Shown: positions 45,135 to 58,024, numbered from the stretch's first letter. The stretch: DNA of 64,000 nucleotides from Ipomoea triloba (GCF_003576645.1 NC_044916.1:5724156-5788155); one strand, 5' to 3'. The notes: generated by a model from the letters alone, not told the origin. Numbers and translations: made by a program.

Positions 45135-46165
45135 GTCACTTGATAATACTATGAAGATCATATATGGATACTCGATTATGAATGCATTTAGAAACGATAT
45201 ATACCTAGTTTATAACTAACTAATCCAAATCAATCTAATTCATCAAAATATTAATATCTCTAAATACCTATTTAATCAAGCACCTAATTCATCAAAATAT
45301 ATACCTAGCTAACCAATAATTAAATTATTAATGTCTCTAAATGCCTATTTAATCAAGTCTCTAACTTAATATAGTCAGTAATCATAGTCTAATGTCTTAC
45401 ATTAACAAAGAAAGATAATAAATATTAATACTTTTATAAGATTCTTGTCGTGGAATGTTTCTAAAGAATCACTACTACTATAGGTCTATAGCTCACCTTA
45501 ATTAAGATATATATTCAAACAATAAAATAAAAGATTTGTACAAAATTGTAGTTAAGATTTGCATAATATGAACACATCTATGTTACATAAGAAATCCAAT
45601 TATTTTAATTAATAAAAGGAAATTAAACTTCTTTTAATAGATACAATGAAATTTCATTGATATTATGTTTCAAGGCCCACACATCATTTTCATGTATATA
45701 TATTCTTTATCTTCTACCTACATAAATATAATAATTGGCCTAAATGTTATGCCAAAATCTTTAATTTAGGTCAATGTATTCACACTTTAATTTGAAAATG
45801 TGTATAAAGTAATCACATATTTGGGGAAAAAATGCAATTTATATAAACCACATATTTAATTAGATTCATATGTGTATTTATATACAATTCCTACAATTTA
45901 AATAAATAATTCGAAATAAATAAACATACATCATTTTTCATGTATATTCTTTATCTTCTACATACATAAACATAATAATTGGCCCAAATGCTATGCCAAA
46001 ATCTTCAATTTAGGTCAATGTATCCACACTTTAATTTGAAAATGTGTATAAACTAACCACATATTTGGGACAAAAAATACAATTTATATAAATCACATAT
46101 TTAACTACATTCATGTGTATTATTTATATACAATTCCAAAAATTTCAATAAATAATTCGAAATAA
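45135..46165. repeat. AT-rich CACTA interior with a tandem duplication of about 245 bp
   Basis: The phrase ATAATAATTGGCC(T/C)AAATG(T/C)TATGCC and the following 150 bases occur at about 45730 and again at about 45970. The two copies, 45690-45930 and 45935-46165, differ at scattered positions. 45175-45440 holds short repeats of CTCTAAATACCTATTTAATCAAG. Confidence 0.6.
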
Positions 46166-46254
46166 ATAATTTTTTTTTAAAAAAACAAATCATATAATCA
46201 AAATAAATAAAAAATAAAGAATAAACGAAAAAAATTAATTAAAGAAATCATACC

Positions 46255-46520
46255 GGGCGGCGCTGGTGGATGAGTCGTCGGTGGCGATGGAGGCATCGGC
46301 TGGGAAGCTCCGTTGGCGAGGGAGACAGCGAGCAGCGGCGGCGGTGATGGACGAAACCCAGCAGCGACGATGGAGGGCCGGAGAAGAAGCGACGACGATG
46401 GAGGACATGAGAAGCAGCAGCGGCGAACGATGGAGCGGCGATGGAGGAGCAGCAGCGGCGACGGCGGAGGAACGACAATGGCGCGATGTACTGGCGGCGA
46501 TCCCAGATCAGTGAACGGCG
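46255..46520. other. GC-rich GCGGCGATGG region inside the broken CACTA
   Basis: Repeated CAGCAGCGGCG and CGACGATGGAGG triplet-like units give ORFs in several frames. Low complexity and simultaneous open frames argue against a real protein. It may be a 5' UTR or promoter-proximal CpG-rich region of the transposase gene. Confidence 0.4.
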
Positions 46521-46589
46521 GAGACAATGGCGTGTGTATACTGTTATGTGTGGATAAAATTTTCGTATTTGGCTAAGGAGATGGAGCCC

Positions 46590-46871
46590 ATATGTGAAAA
46601 ATGTCGACCGACCTTGTGCGGCACCTGTGAAGCAGGTGCCGCGTAAAGTTAAATCATTTTTTTAATGATCGACTTTGCGCGGCACCCACGTGGACAGGTG
46701 CCGCGGAAAGTCCATTATTAAAATATTAATTAAATCTTCCCGGCACCCGCTTTTTGTGGGTGCTGCGGAAAGTAGTATTTTTTTTTTCTTTTTAAATTTG
46801 GGAAATGCACTACACCTCTTTTAATAAGGATAGTGTAAAGCTATATTTATATGATCAGTTTTGTAGCAGTG
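46590..46871 (-). mobile_element. CACTA terminal region (5' end relative to the broken transposase)
   Basis: Three inverted/direct GCGGCACCTGTG-AGCAGGTGCCGCG-like repeats (46619-46770) are typical of subterminal repeats. The block ends GTAGCAGTG at 46871, reversed CACTGCTAC, a CACTA-type terminus. It abuts the coding sequence of the split secreted-protein gene. The opposite end was not found, so the target duplication is not confirmed. Confidence 0.6.
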
Positions 46872-46874
46872 CTT

Positions 46875-47011
46875 TCTTCTGTATAATAATTTGTAGTATC
46901 TTCAACAGGAGCATATGGAAGTGGAGGTGTATTATTGCATGAAGACACTAACAAAGGTAAAGGTAAAATAAGGGCTAAGACACACACCATAATAATGTCT
47001 TTACAACTCAT
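46875..47011 (-). pseudogene. 5' part of the split small secreted-protein gene
   Basis: From ATG at 47011 it encodes MSCKDIIMVCVLALILPLPL then LVSSCNNTPPLPYAPVEDTT. This is the signal peptide and Pro-rich start of the protein at 60266-60553 (LVSSCNNTPPPSPPPPP). The frame runs into a CACTA end at 46871. The C-terminal part is found at 43921-43976. Confidence 0.75.
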
Positions 47012-49439
47012 AGTTGATTATATATTACTCTTAATATTAATTAACAAAAGTGTTGTTATTAACTATTTATAAAATGAATAAATCTTCATTAATTATCAAT
47101 TCATCATTTACAAACTGGATGTGATTTAATTAGTCATAAATTTAAGTTAATGACATCGGAGTAAGTGTTTCTAATATTTCTATAATAAAAAGTCATATTC
47201 ACTGAATATTTTTAATACACTATATTTATTATACATATTTATACATCCATTGTTCAATTTCAAAAGTTGCAATAATTACACTAAAATCTGCAATCAGTTA
47301 TTGCGGGGAACGTAATCTACACAATTGTGTGAACTACAATCCAATAATTTGTCCCATAATGTTATGTGAATCCTGGTCCACAATATAAATTACCTAAGGT
47401 TAACCTCAAGGTCAATCTGGCAGCCCTCCAGTTTCTTCCCCTTCAAGTCCATTTCAGCCGGCCCATTAGTATTATTAACTTGAGCTGTCACATTTTCAAC
47501 TCTTCTCCGACACACGTACAAACAGCTGCAAACAAGTAGTGTTCCGTAAACAATGAATCAATTCTTCACAATTTTTATTTCAAACTCACAAATCAGTGGA
47601 TCATTGTATTAGAGAATTGCTTAACCTTGTACCAGGCTTAGTAAAAACATGAATGGAAATATAATCCCATTCTGTTTTCTTAGGCCATGGAGAGATGAGA
47701 TCAGAAGAGACATATATAGGTTGCTAATATAATGCTAGTAATATTCAATTTCACATTAAATTATGTTTCCCAACTCCGCTCCATATCAATTCATCTGCAT
47801 TAAAGTGATCCAAAGACGAGACATTTAATTTTCTTTGGTTTATATAGTAATATAGTATTAAGATTTACTATAATGTGACATTAAGTGTATTAAAATTTAT
47901 CAATTAATCTTTTCATCATTAATGTAGCGTCCAGATAATTTATTTATATATATTCTTTTATAATTTCAGTTTTCACCTTCACCAAACTATATCCTAAATC
48001 TCATGATGAGTATTTTTTTTAATAGTTGGTCGATTAAATATGGACAAAAAATTTACATTTCAAAACATAAACTCTAAGTTGTTGACAGGCATGCTACTAG
48101 ACCATAACTGGATTTGAAACAAAGCACGTGCTCGATTATTCATTCTAGGTCATCGTTGATTGGCTATGATTGTTGAAAGCTACTACGGTAAATTAGTTGT
48201 ACATCATATAAGTTGCTTGACTTATTTATTTATTGAAAATTTTTTGTAGATGAAATGCTTTGTTTCAAATTGAACTTTTGAACGTGACATGATGTGTATT
48301 AAAATATCTCAATTATTCATTCTAGGTCATAATTAAAGAAGTAGTAAAATTCAAGGAGATAAGTACACTATTTAATTAAAAAATATATATTTCCACAACA
48401 GTTTTCAATTTAACTATTTTACATTTTTTGTAAAACAGTTAATTAGTCTAATAAGACATGCTCTCATCCTACCATTACTCTCATGGGACTTAAGGATGTA
48501 TAGGCACACATACACACATCTGCAAACTAAGTTGTGTTTCGTAAACAATGAATTAATTCTTCACAATTTTGATTTCTAGCTCACAATATATAAATCAATA
48601 AACCATGGAATCAATAAATGGTGGAGTGTGTAGAGGGATGAAATTAAAGGGAGAGGTCAGAGGACACATGACGTTATCCAAAATTAAAAGATGTGATGGA
48701 GAGTGAGGTAAGGAGTAGCTTCATTTATGAGAGCATTATATTAATGCTTCTCAATGGTGAAGACTAAATTATGAACATATCTACAAAACCCTGCACAATT
48801 AGTGTGACCTTACCTCTCACCTAACTCAATTTTTTCCTACTATTAATTAATACTTATTGTACATCATATATAGCTAGTATTAACCAATTATTGTTTGTCC
48901 TGCTATACAAATTCAATGCTTCGATGCTTTATTTATTTCGATATATATGCAGTATATAAAGATTTACTATAATGTGACAACAAATACATTGCAATTTAGC
49001 AATTAATCTTTTCATCATTATTATAACTTTCAAAAAAAAAATTTATAAGTCAAGTTTTCACCTTCATGGGACTATATCGATAATGAATCTCATAATCAGT
49101 ATTTACAAGTTCATGCATGCTTTTTAATAAAATTATTTTCTTTTTCTAATAGCTAGTCAAATGAATATGGATGAAAACTTGCATTTCAAAATATGAACTT
49201 TAATGATTGACTCACCAGTTAAATATAAATTTCATTGTAATAAACTAAAAAATTATTTAAGTTGTCTAGGATTTTATAATAGACCATAAAACAAAGTAAT
49301 TAATACTCCATATTGAATATGGATGAAAAAACTCAACATAAAAGAAAGAGAGAAATATTTTTCAAAAAAAAAAAAAAACAAAAGAAAAAAGGAAGAAATG
49401 GTTAGGATTGTCAAACTACTACTAGACTATAACTGATTT
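47012..49439. repeat. intergenic mosaic of diverged dispersed blocks
   Basis: 47150-47290 matches the 5' flank of the intact secreted-protein gene (60800-60900). 48186-48330 is a copy of the TTTTACACCATATGAGTT module. 48600-49330 is the relative of 1218-1930. GAATTAATTCTTCACAATTT phrases recur near 47565 and 48550. No coding sequence was found. Confidence 0.5.
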
Positions 49440-49850
49440 TGTATCACTGATTTTATAACCATCCTAAAAGTGATGTATTTTACTTTTGCTTTTAGTGGCG
49501 GTTTCAAAACTGCCTCTAAATATATCTATTTATTTGTTCATTTAAATCATTTTGACGGTTATTAAGTGTCGCTAAATATTTTTCTTTATTAATTTTTAAA
49601 AATTCTAATGGCGGTTATTAAGTGTCGCTAAATATTTATCTTTATTTATTTTTTAAAATATTAGAGGCGGTTTAAGTGTCGCTAAATGTTTTATAATTAC
49701 ATTATTATGTTTTTATAATTATCATTTAATTATATTTCTTCAAAATTCTTTATATTCAAATACGTATTATAATCACAAATAAACTCTATGTACACATTTA
49801 ATTGGAAAGAAAAATCAATTGTAACTAATATTTGTCAAATAATTTTTGCA
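49440..49850. mobile_element. DNA-transposon subterminal region, direct copy at 51262-51520
   Basis: Three copies of GGCGGTTATTAAGTGTCGCTAAATATTT-like units follow TATCACTGATTTTATAACC, resembling CACTA subterminal repeats. The same unit and its AT-rich continuation recur in the same orientation at 51262-51520. Termini were not defined. Confidence 0.45.
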
Positions 49851-50352
49851 ATCACAAAACAATACTATATGGAAAAGGCCCGTTGCTTTTGAAATTTGAA
49901 GAATATTAAATGGACCTAACATTTTGGCATATGGAATCCATGTGTAAATAGCAAAAAATTTAGTGTTCTGAGCCAACATTACCTGCAACAATTTCTCTTC
50001 CAACACTTTTCTTTTTGCCACTCTTACTTTTGTCTCTAGTCAACACCATTCCTATGATATGATCACATTAAAATTAAATAATAATAATGTTCTACTTTAG
50101 AGGAAACAATGGGAGCACAATGCATTTAACTAAATCATTCCAAAATTAAGTAAATATACCTCATTTGCAGAAAAAGCAACATATTTTTCAATGAAAATTT
50201 CTTCGCATCATACAGTGGCCACCATGACCATGTGAGATAGTTTTGCTTCAAGTGCATAGTTTTGTATAGAATTTGTTTTTAAATAGTTATTAATCATATT
50301 CATTTGCATTTTCGCACGGGAGGCACTCTTCGCACCTGATCCTTAACCCCCT

Positions 50353-50357
<5 letters not shown>
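49851..50357. other. AT-rich intergenic DNA, nothing recognised
   Basis: No gene or element was recognised. Confidence 0.4.
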
Positions 50358-50386
<29 letters not shown>

Positions 50387-50402
50387 CGTACGTATGTATG
50401 TC
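50358..50402. repeat. (GTAT)n microsatellite
   Basis: Tetranucleotide GTAT/GTAC run. Confidence 0.9.
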
Positions 50403-50626
50403 GATCATAGAGTAGTATATATCTAGGTAAATGTGCTAGAGGATTTTGTGAGATTTTAATACACTCATTTGGAATTTGGTGGTTAGCGGATAGTGAATTA
50501 TGTTATTGATTTTGACTAACGGATTGTATCAATGATTTATAACAAGATGTTTGGTAAAATTAGATATCTAAGGTTAACGGTTAATATACAAAATGACCTA
50601 TAAAGGCATAATTATAGTTTGTAATA

Positions 50627-50660
<34 letters not shown>

Positions 50661-51261
50661 GAATAATTGCTTTCAAAAATAAGGTGAGTGTTGCAGTTCC
50701 CTTTAATTCTACAACTTTTTTTTAAACATTGGTAAAAAGAAATAGCATTGGAGCCTTGAGGCTCCCTATATAAGGACAATTCTTATATTATATTGTAGAC
50801 CATGGTCTATAAACAACACTGTTTTTTTAAGTAAAGAAACGATTGTTGTCACATCAATATTAACGGAGTGACCGTAAATGAAACTGTAAGTGTACAAATG
50901 ATACACGATCCTTTTTAATTGGCTAAATTATTTGTCAAAAATACACTTAGTCTATATTTTGTTATTATAGCTTTTTGGACTGCCAGTCAGGTTGCCCACA
51001 GTGCTGAAAGGGATGCTATGCTGTCTGACAGCAAGCTTTCAACAAGGAATTAGTCCACATTTATTTTATGTCACTAACAGTTTTTAAGAGGTGTATGGCT
51101 CTCACTTAATCCAGGCTTATTAACACTATTTTTGTGAGGTTTGTTAAGGGGTTTCTAAGCTATAAATATGAAGGTTCTTGAAGCTCTAATGGATCATCCC
51201 TTCATACATTAAATATTCAGAGCTTCACACGTGAAAACTAAGTGATTTATATTGGTGGATT
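50403..51261. other. intergenic DNA, possible LTR-like piece at 50950-51240
   Basis: A (TAA)n run is at about 50629-50656. 50960-51240 is less AT-rich and contains CTATAAATATGAAGG, a TATA-like box, followed by a leader-like stretch. It could be a promoter or U3-R fragment. No partner was found. 50465-50600 resembles the MITE-like text near 39020-39150 (GTTAGTTGATTTTGACTAAC). Confidence 0.3.
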
Positions 51262-51920
51262 AATGGCTAAATATTTTTCTTTATTTATTTTTTAAAATAT
51301 TAGAGGTAGTTATTTAAGTGTCGCTAAATAATTTTTTGTTTTCATAATTAAGTGTTGCTAAATGTTTATAATTACATTATTGTATTTTTATAATTATCAT
51401 TTAATTATATTTCTTGAAAAATCTTTATATTCAAATGGTATTGCAATCACAAATAAATTCTATGTACACATTTAATTAGAAAGAAAATCAATTGTAATTA
51501 ATATTTATCAAATACTACCTAATAATATTCAATAATATTTGAGCATAGTAGGCTACATATTAATTAAACAAGTATTTTTGACAAAAGCAACAAGTGATCC
51601 ATCAATTAATATTTGAATCCATAAATTCCTCTCATATTAACCATCAAAAGCAACAAGTGAAAGAAAAATACTAAACACCAACATTTGACAAACTTCAGAT
51701 CCTCACAAACTCCTTGAGTACCTATATTGTAAAGATTGGTGCTTACTTTCTTCATTGAGTACTTACATTACAAATCAACCAATTACAAATCAAATACGAC
51801 AATACAAAGTTTAACAGCACAGGTACATCAAACCACCTTGAAACTCAATCCTCAACTCCGTCGTGTGAAGAAGATTAAACCACTACGCAGGTGAAGCTCA
51901 AAACTTGTGCAAAATGGAGT
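51262..51920. repeat. direct copy of 49.56-49.85 kb plus unassigned flank
   Basis: 51262-51520 is colinear with 49560-49840 (AGGTAGTTATTTAAGTGTCGCT, ATTATCATTTAATTATATTTC, AATTCTATGTACACATTTAAT). 51520-51920 shows nothing recognisable. Confidence 0.6.
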
Positions 51921-52113
<193 letters not shown>

Positions 52114-52297
52114 TCATGGGTATCAGGATATAGCTACTGACAAGTGACAATAAGTGTATAGGATCATAATCACAGACTTCATGACAAAGAACATAGCATC
52201 CCTCTCCCATTTCATGATTTTTTAAATATGAATTTCTGGTGAGTTACTAAAACATGCTCATCACGTTAGAAAAACTGGGACCTTCTATCCTTTCACA

Positions 52298-52418
52298 TTT
52301 TGACGATGGCATTTTGCACCCAGGAGATTGGAACAATATGGACTGGAGTTTGAGCCTGAAGTGGAGTGGTGAGGATGACGATGAAGCCAAGCAGTAGTAG
52401 AAAGGTTGTTGTTGTCAT
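52298..52418 (-). pseudogene. duplicated first exon of pectin acetylesterase
   Basis: From ATG at 52418 the minus strand encodes the same signal peptide and start ([17 protein letters not shown]) as exon 1 of the gene at 5522-8237. The duplication breaks off just before the exon 1 donor, and no later exon follows. It continues on the other side to about 53061 as a copy of the upstream region. This fragment lacks the hAT insertion. Confidence 0.9.
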
Positions 52419-53061
52419 CAAATCTGTTGAGAAGAGAGGAAGTGTAAATGAGAAGTATTGATGGAATGGGAAGTATTCATAACTCATAACACACAATAAT
52501 TCCATAAAAATATATTAGAATTCCAACAGTGCGATGCACGGTATATATATATAAAATTTTTCAATGAATAATATTTGATCTTACTATTTTAAGAATCATT
52601 ATTACTTCTCTTATTATTTTTGTTATTATAAAGTAATAAATTTATAAATGTGAATTGTGTAAAACATTCACAATTCAAGAGAAGATAAACCAATTTAATT
52701 CTTTGCCCACAAAGTATACATCGTTTAATTGGCAATTTAAAATTTACTGGAAATACAAGCAATTTTATTTAGTTCAACATGAAAAATTTATTAACTAAAA
52801 CTTTTAATACAAAAACTATTATATTAATTACGCAGGAATGTACATAATGGCAAATTGGCAATGTAACAAATTGAAGAGATGATTGCTTTTCATAATTAAT
52901 TGAAAGTCAATTGGAATAATAATTAATAATTATGAATGTACGTCAAATGATTTTGATCGTCCATATTTTCTACATCTAATGGAATAATTAAAAAAAAAAA
53001 TTGAGTGTACATAAATAAATAAATAAGATGATATTACATATCTAAATATTCGTTAAAAATA
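52419..53061. repeat. duplicate of the pectin acetylesterase upstream region, hAT-free
   Basis: Colinear and nearly identical with 8238-9547 except for precise absence of 8291-8950 and one GAATGGGA. It includes the Helitron-like hairpin (52515-52535). Confidence 0.88.
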
Positions 53062-53106
53062 ATAACTATTCAGTACTATTAATGTATAAGCATGTATCTA
53101 AACTTT

Positions 53107-53109
<3 letters not shown>

Positions 53110-53163
<54 letters not shown>
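53110..53163. repeat. (TA)n microsatellite
   Basis: TA run of 54 bases. Confidence 0.95.
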
Positions 53164-53166
<3 letters not shown>

Positions 53167-53744
53167 AGCAGTGGAAACGGACAGCTCCCTCAATCCGTTT
53201 CGTTGCTACCCAAAGGTAATGTTCTTCCACCTTTACAAATTACCCATATTATGATCACTAATTTTTCCATACAAATACAGGATCATTTCCAACACAGTGA
53301 AAATAAGGGCTAAGCTGATCCACATGTTCACCCCAAAGTAAAATAAAAAAATCGTATTTGTATGGAAAAATTAACCATTATAGAATGCTATTATATGGAA
53401 TACTAACCTGTGAATGTTTTCACAGATTAAGTAACTACGCACACAACGCAACCTTATACCTTTACCTTTGTTCGTCTGCTGAGGATGTAGCTGGGCAGCC
53501 ACCACACAGTTTCAACCAATTTAATTGGTTTAGCACTTTACTAAAAATTGATTGAAAAATCTGGTTACTAAAAATCAGTTACCTAAAGTCCTAAACCAAT
53601 TAAACCGGTTGAAACCAGAAAAAATTAACAAAAGTGTCCAAAAACTAATAGTCTGTGATGTTAAATGACAAAAATGATAGTCTGAGACTAAATTTGAAAT
53701 TGACACCAAAGACAAAGGGACCTCTGGTGGAATTAACTCTAAAA
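53164..53744. other. unassigned intergenic DNA
   Basis: 53230-53400 contains a short inverted pair (CTAATTTTTCCATACAAATAC and GTATTTGTATGGAAAAATTA). 53505-53640 has another (CAGTTTCAACCAATTTAATT and AATTAAACCGGTTGAAAC). These look like small fold-back sequences. Confidence 0.35.
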
Positions 53745-54012
53745 AAATACTTTTAATGTCGGTTATTTTCCAAGTAGTTCTCGTCGATGTATTAAATAAA
53801 TGATACGACATTGATTTTAGAGAAACCGACGTCGTATGTTATTTAAAAAAAATTAAGATACGAATCAACGTCATATCCCCTTTTTAAATTTTTTTAATAT
53901 AGAGATATAATGTCAGTTTTTGCAAAAAAATCAACATCGTATCTCTTTAAAAATAATAAATAGAAAAAACCTACCTCGTATCTCTTTTAAAAACTAAATA
54001 GAGATACGAGGT
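53745..54012. repeat. second copy of the 14.53-14.80 kb transposon end
   Basis: Near-identical to 14530-14800 (AATGTCGGTTATTTTCCAAG, CGACGTCGTATG). It joins abruptly to the copy of 34345-34570 at about 54013. Confidence 0.85.
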
Positions 54013-54659
54013 TATTGTGAGAACGTTCCTAGTACAAACTCAAAGTCTTATCGATTTACTTTGGAATTGCATAGGGATGGAAGAGTAGCAAGTATCAATT
54101 GACACCTTAATTAAAATTTTGTTTGAAATGATAATTCTACAATTCATCCTACAAAATTTATTATAAAGGAAACTAATAGAACTTTTGTGCAAATTAAATG
54201 ATTGAGAAAGACCATGCCTTGGAAGTTGGATTGGAACTTATAATTCATTGATTGCCATAGGGTTACAAATTGAGTACTAAATTTGTAATTTTAATTTTTT
54301 TTTTCTATTTGTAAAAAGAAATTTTTTTTTACATGAGGTAAAATTGGATTTGATATTTCCAATTAGTATTTGTGTGATTTTATTGTTACAAAACCTTTTC
54401 AAATCTTAGTAATATGATATGGGCAAGAACAATTATGTAAAAAGGAAATTAAATATGAGAGTATGGATAAGAGGAGAGTATGGAGAGGGATAAAAGGGGG
54501 GAAGGGAGAGGATGACATTATGCAAAAGTATGATGGGATGGAGAGTGAGGTAAGAAGTAACTTCATTTATAGGAACATTAATGCTTTTCAATTGTAACTT
54601 TAATATTTTTATGGTTTATACATACATAACGATTGTCTAAGTAATGATGCAGTTACTAT
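54013..54659. repeat. diverged copy of 34.35-34.57 kb and flank
   Basis: 54015-54260 is colinear with 34345-34570. The remainder (GGAGAGTATGGAGAGGGATAAA) resembles 1240-1275. Confidence 0.65.
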
Positions 54660-54946
54660 TAACGAATTCTTTACCCAACAAATTGAATGATTCAAAGCTC
54701 TATTTGGATGTTCAATCTAAAGAAGAAAGAATGTAATGTCAAGTGCATTAAAACCTACCAAATAGTATTTCCATTATTTCTATGTTGAAAACAAACTCCT
54801 CCCTCTACCACTATATAGCTTCCAGAAATTATGTATGAGGGCATTATATTATTTTCCTTTTTCTTTTTTGAAAAGAGAATTTTCAATGGATATTAACAAC
54901 TATTTGTAGTTCAAAAAATGATCAAATATTTTTAAATTTATGATAA

Positions 54947-55007
<61 letters not shown>

Positions 55008-55348
55008 TCATTTTATTTCAAATACATTAAAGGAGAATTTGATTCAAGGTATATAAAATAATTACTATGAGTATAATTATTTTATATAAATTTTTAAAAG
55101 TTAAATGATGTGATAACTCTCAATTATTACACTTAAAAATAATTTACTTCGTGTACACCCTTGACTAGTGTCTACGAATCTTTTCTCATCATAAAAAAAA
55201 ACCAAATTTATTTGATATGTAAGTATCTAACGATCATTGGATTTGCATCAATCATATTCATCAACTTAGAGTAAATTAGTTTTACACCATATGAATTGTT
55301 TAGTTTATTTATTGAAAATGTGTTACAAATGAGACGCTTTTACTCCTA
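54660..55348. repeat. copy of 25.86-26.53 kb, left of the Helitron
   Basis: Colinear with 25855-26530. It ends at the A that borders the Helitron insertion. Confidence 0.85.
54951..55006. repeat. (TAA)n microsatellite
   Basis: Trinucleotide run, expanded relative to 26173-26213. Confidence 0.95.
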
Positions 55349-55609
55349 CTAGTAAATTACCCGTGCGATGCACGGATTAATTTTTTATTATATATTTAAA
55401 TAATAAAATTAAAGGTAAATTATAAATAATTATAATATTTGAAAGTGTACATTTATTTAATTATAAGATCAATGCAAAGGTATCAATAGTATATGACTCA
55501 TTTTATTGCATTTATTTTAGAAAAATCAATATGTAATATGATTTATGAAATTATATTATTATTTAAAATAAATATGGGAAAATGGAAAAAAAATTTAAAA
55601 AGCATTCAC

Positions 55610-57600
55610 ATGATTTTTTATTATAAAGATAATTTTATTACCATTTAAGTACTCTGTAATTTTTTATTACTAAGATAATTATACTATGTCTTACTTAATT
55701 CCATTATTAGCTTAATTATAATTAGTTCCCTAATTCCTTAATTAGTATAATAATAAAAGAGAGGAAATGACTACCTAATAATAATATTATAGTACACTAT
55801 ATTTTATAATCTATTTAATAATTTTCCTTTACAATGATTTTTAGCTTTTCCGTATATTCATTAACTAAAAAATAATTTTTTGATTGTAAAGACAATATTA
55901 TTACCATTTAAATTTTATGTATTAAATATTTTTGTTACTATTAATTATTAATTATTATCTTTATAATGATAATTTTGAAAATATTTTATTTATTATAAAT
56001 ATTAATATCATGAAAGATTTGCGTATATTCATTAACTAAGAAAATTAATTTTCATTATAAAGATAATTTAATTACCATTTAAATACTTTGTAATTACTTT
56101 CAATTCCTTAATTTCTTATTCTTGATTATTAATTTAATTAGGATTATTTCTTTATTTTAATTAATTCATTAATTCTATTATTAGCTTAATTTTAATTAAT
56201 TCCTTAATTAGTATAATAATAAAATTAAGGAAAGAAACGACTATCTAATAATAATATTATAGTACACTAAATTTTAAAATGTATTTAATATTTTTTCTTT
56301 ACAATAATTTTTTACCTTTTCTGTATATTCATTAACAAAAAAAAAATGCTTTTCTTTTAATTATAAGGAACTTTTATTACCATTTAAATACTCTTCATTA
56401 AATATTTTACATAGTATTAATTATCATTATAATGATTATTTTTAAAATATTTTATTTATTACAAATATTAATATTTTTAAAAATTTGCTTATATTCATTA
56501 ACTAAAAAAATAATTTTTTTAATTATAAAGATAATTTTATTACCATTTAAATACTCTATAATTACTTTCAATTACTTAATTTCTTATTTTCCATTATTAA
56601 CCTAATTAGAATTATTTCCTTTTATCTTACTTAATTTCTTTACTTCATTATTAGCTTAATTATAATTAATTCCGTAATTAGTATAATAACTAAAATATTT
56701 TAATTATTATAAATATTGATATTTTGAAACATTTGCTTATATTCATTAACTAAAAAATGATTTAATATACTTTTGCAACACTACAATCTCTATACCAAGG
56801 AGAGATCCTTCCTGCAATAGTCTTCATTTGTTTCCCGAATTATTATAGGAGCATCCGTAGACAGAGAAGATGAAGATTGCTCTAAAGGTTAATCATCAAG
56901 TAAATCATGAATAAGGAATAAAAATTCTAAACATAGTTACGTTTCCATTGTATATGATTTTTTTTATTATAAGGCACTTTTATTACAATTTAAATAATCT
57001 TTATTAAATATTTTATATAGTATTAATTATCATTATAATGATTATTTTGAAAATATTTTATTTAGTGCAAATATTAATATTTTGAAAATTTTGTTTATAT
57101 TCATTAACTAAAAAAATGTTTTTTTTAATTATAAAGATAATTTTCTTACCATTTAAGTACTCTATAATTACTTTCAATACTTAATTTTTTATTTTTGATT
57201 ATTAACTTAATTAGTATTATTTCCTTATATTACTTAATTCCTTAATTTCATTATTAGCTTAATTATAATTAATTATCTAATTCCTTAATTAGTATAATAA
57301 TTAAAATATTTTAATTATTGCAAATATTGATACTCTAAAAGATTTGCTTATATTCATTAACTAAAAAAATAATTTAATATACGTTTGCAACACTGCAATC
57401 TGTATACTATGGAGAGATCCTTCCCGCAATAGTCTTCATTTGTTTTCCCGAATTACATGAGCGTTCGTAGATGGAGAAGATGAAGATTGCTCTAAACACA
57501 TACAAATATTAGATAAAGTCATGAGTCAAATAACAATTATTCACAAATACTATAGAAATTATTTTTGAGGGATTTTAGAAAGATGGTGCACATAAACACT
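55610..57600. repeat. internal tandem repeats of the Helitron
   Basis: The phrase ATTACCATTTAAATACTCT...ATTACTTTCAATTCCTTAATT and its neighbours recur about five times (near 55640, 55905, 56080, 56550, 57150). A GAGAGATCCTTCC(T/C)GCAATAGTC segment occurs at 56800 and 57411, period about 611. Confidence 0.8.
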
Positions 57601-58024
57601 TACAAAAATGATTACTTTTGGTGAAAAAGTATTTTGGTAAACATGAATACTAAACACTTACGAAAATGATTACTTTTGGGAAAAAGTATTTTGGTGATCA
57701 TGAATACTTACCCTAAAAATCAAAATTCACTGCGCACACTTGAAACACTCATAGTTGATAATCCTTGTTTTCTAGATATATGTTATGGAAAGGAGTGCAT
57801 AATGATTACTAATGAAGAGGATATAATGGGATTAGGATGAAATTAGGGGAAGACATGTGTAGTATTGTAAGATATATATTTATTTATATAATAGCTATTT
57901 TCATATGAACGTATGTAACTGCCAATTTCATAATTACATATAGGTATAATAGGATAATACTATATTTATATATATACATATATATATCGTACATCATATG
58001 AACGTAGTTATTAAGATAGGATTT

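Noticed and set aside
46198..46576. Overlapping Arg/Ser/Pro-rich ORFs on both strands
   Set aside because: A GC-rich low-complexity region is open in four frames at once. No domain was recognised.
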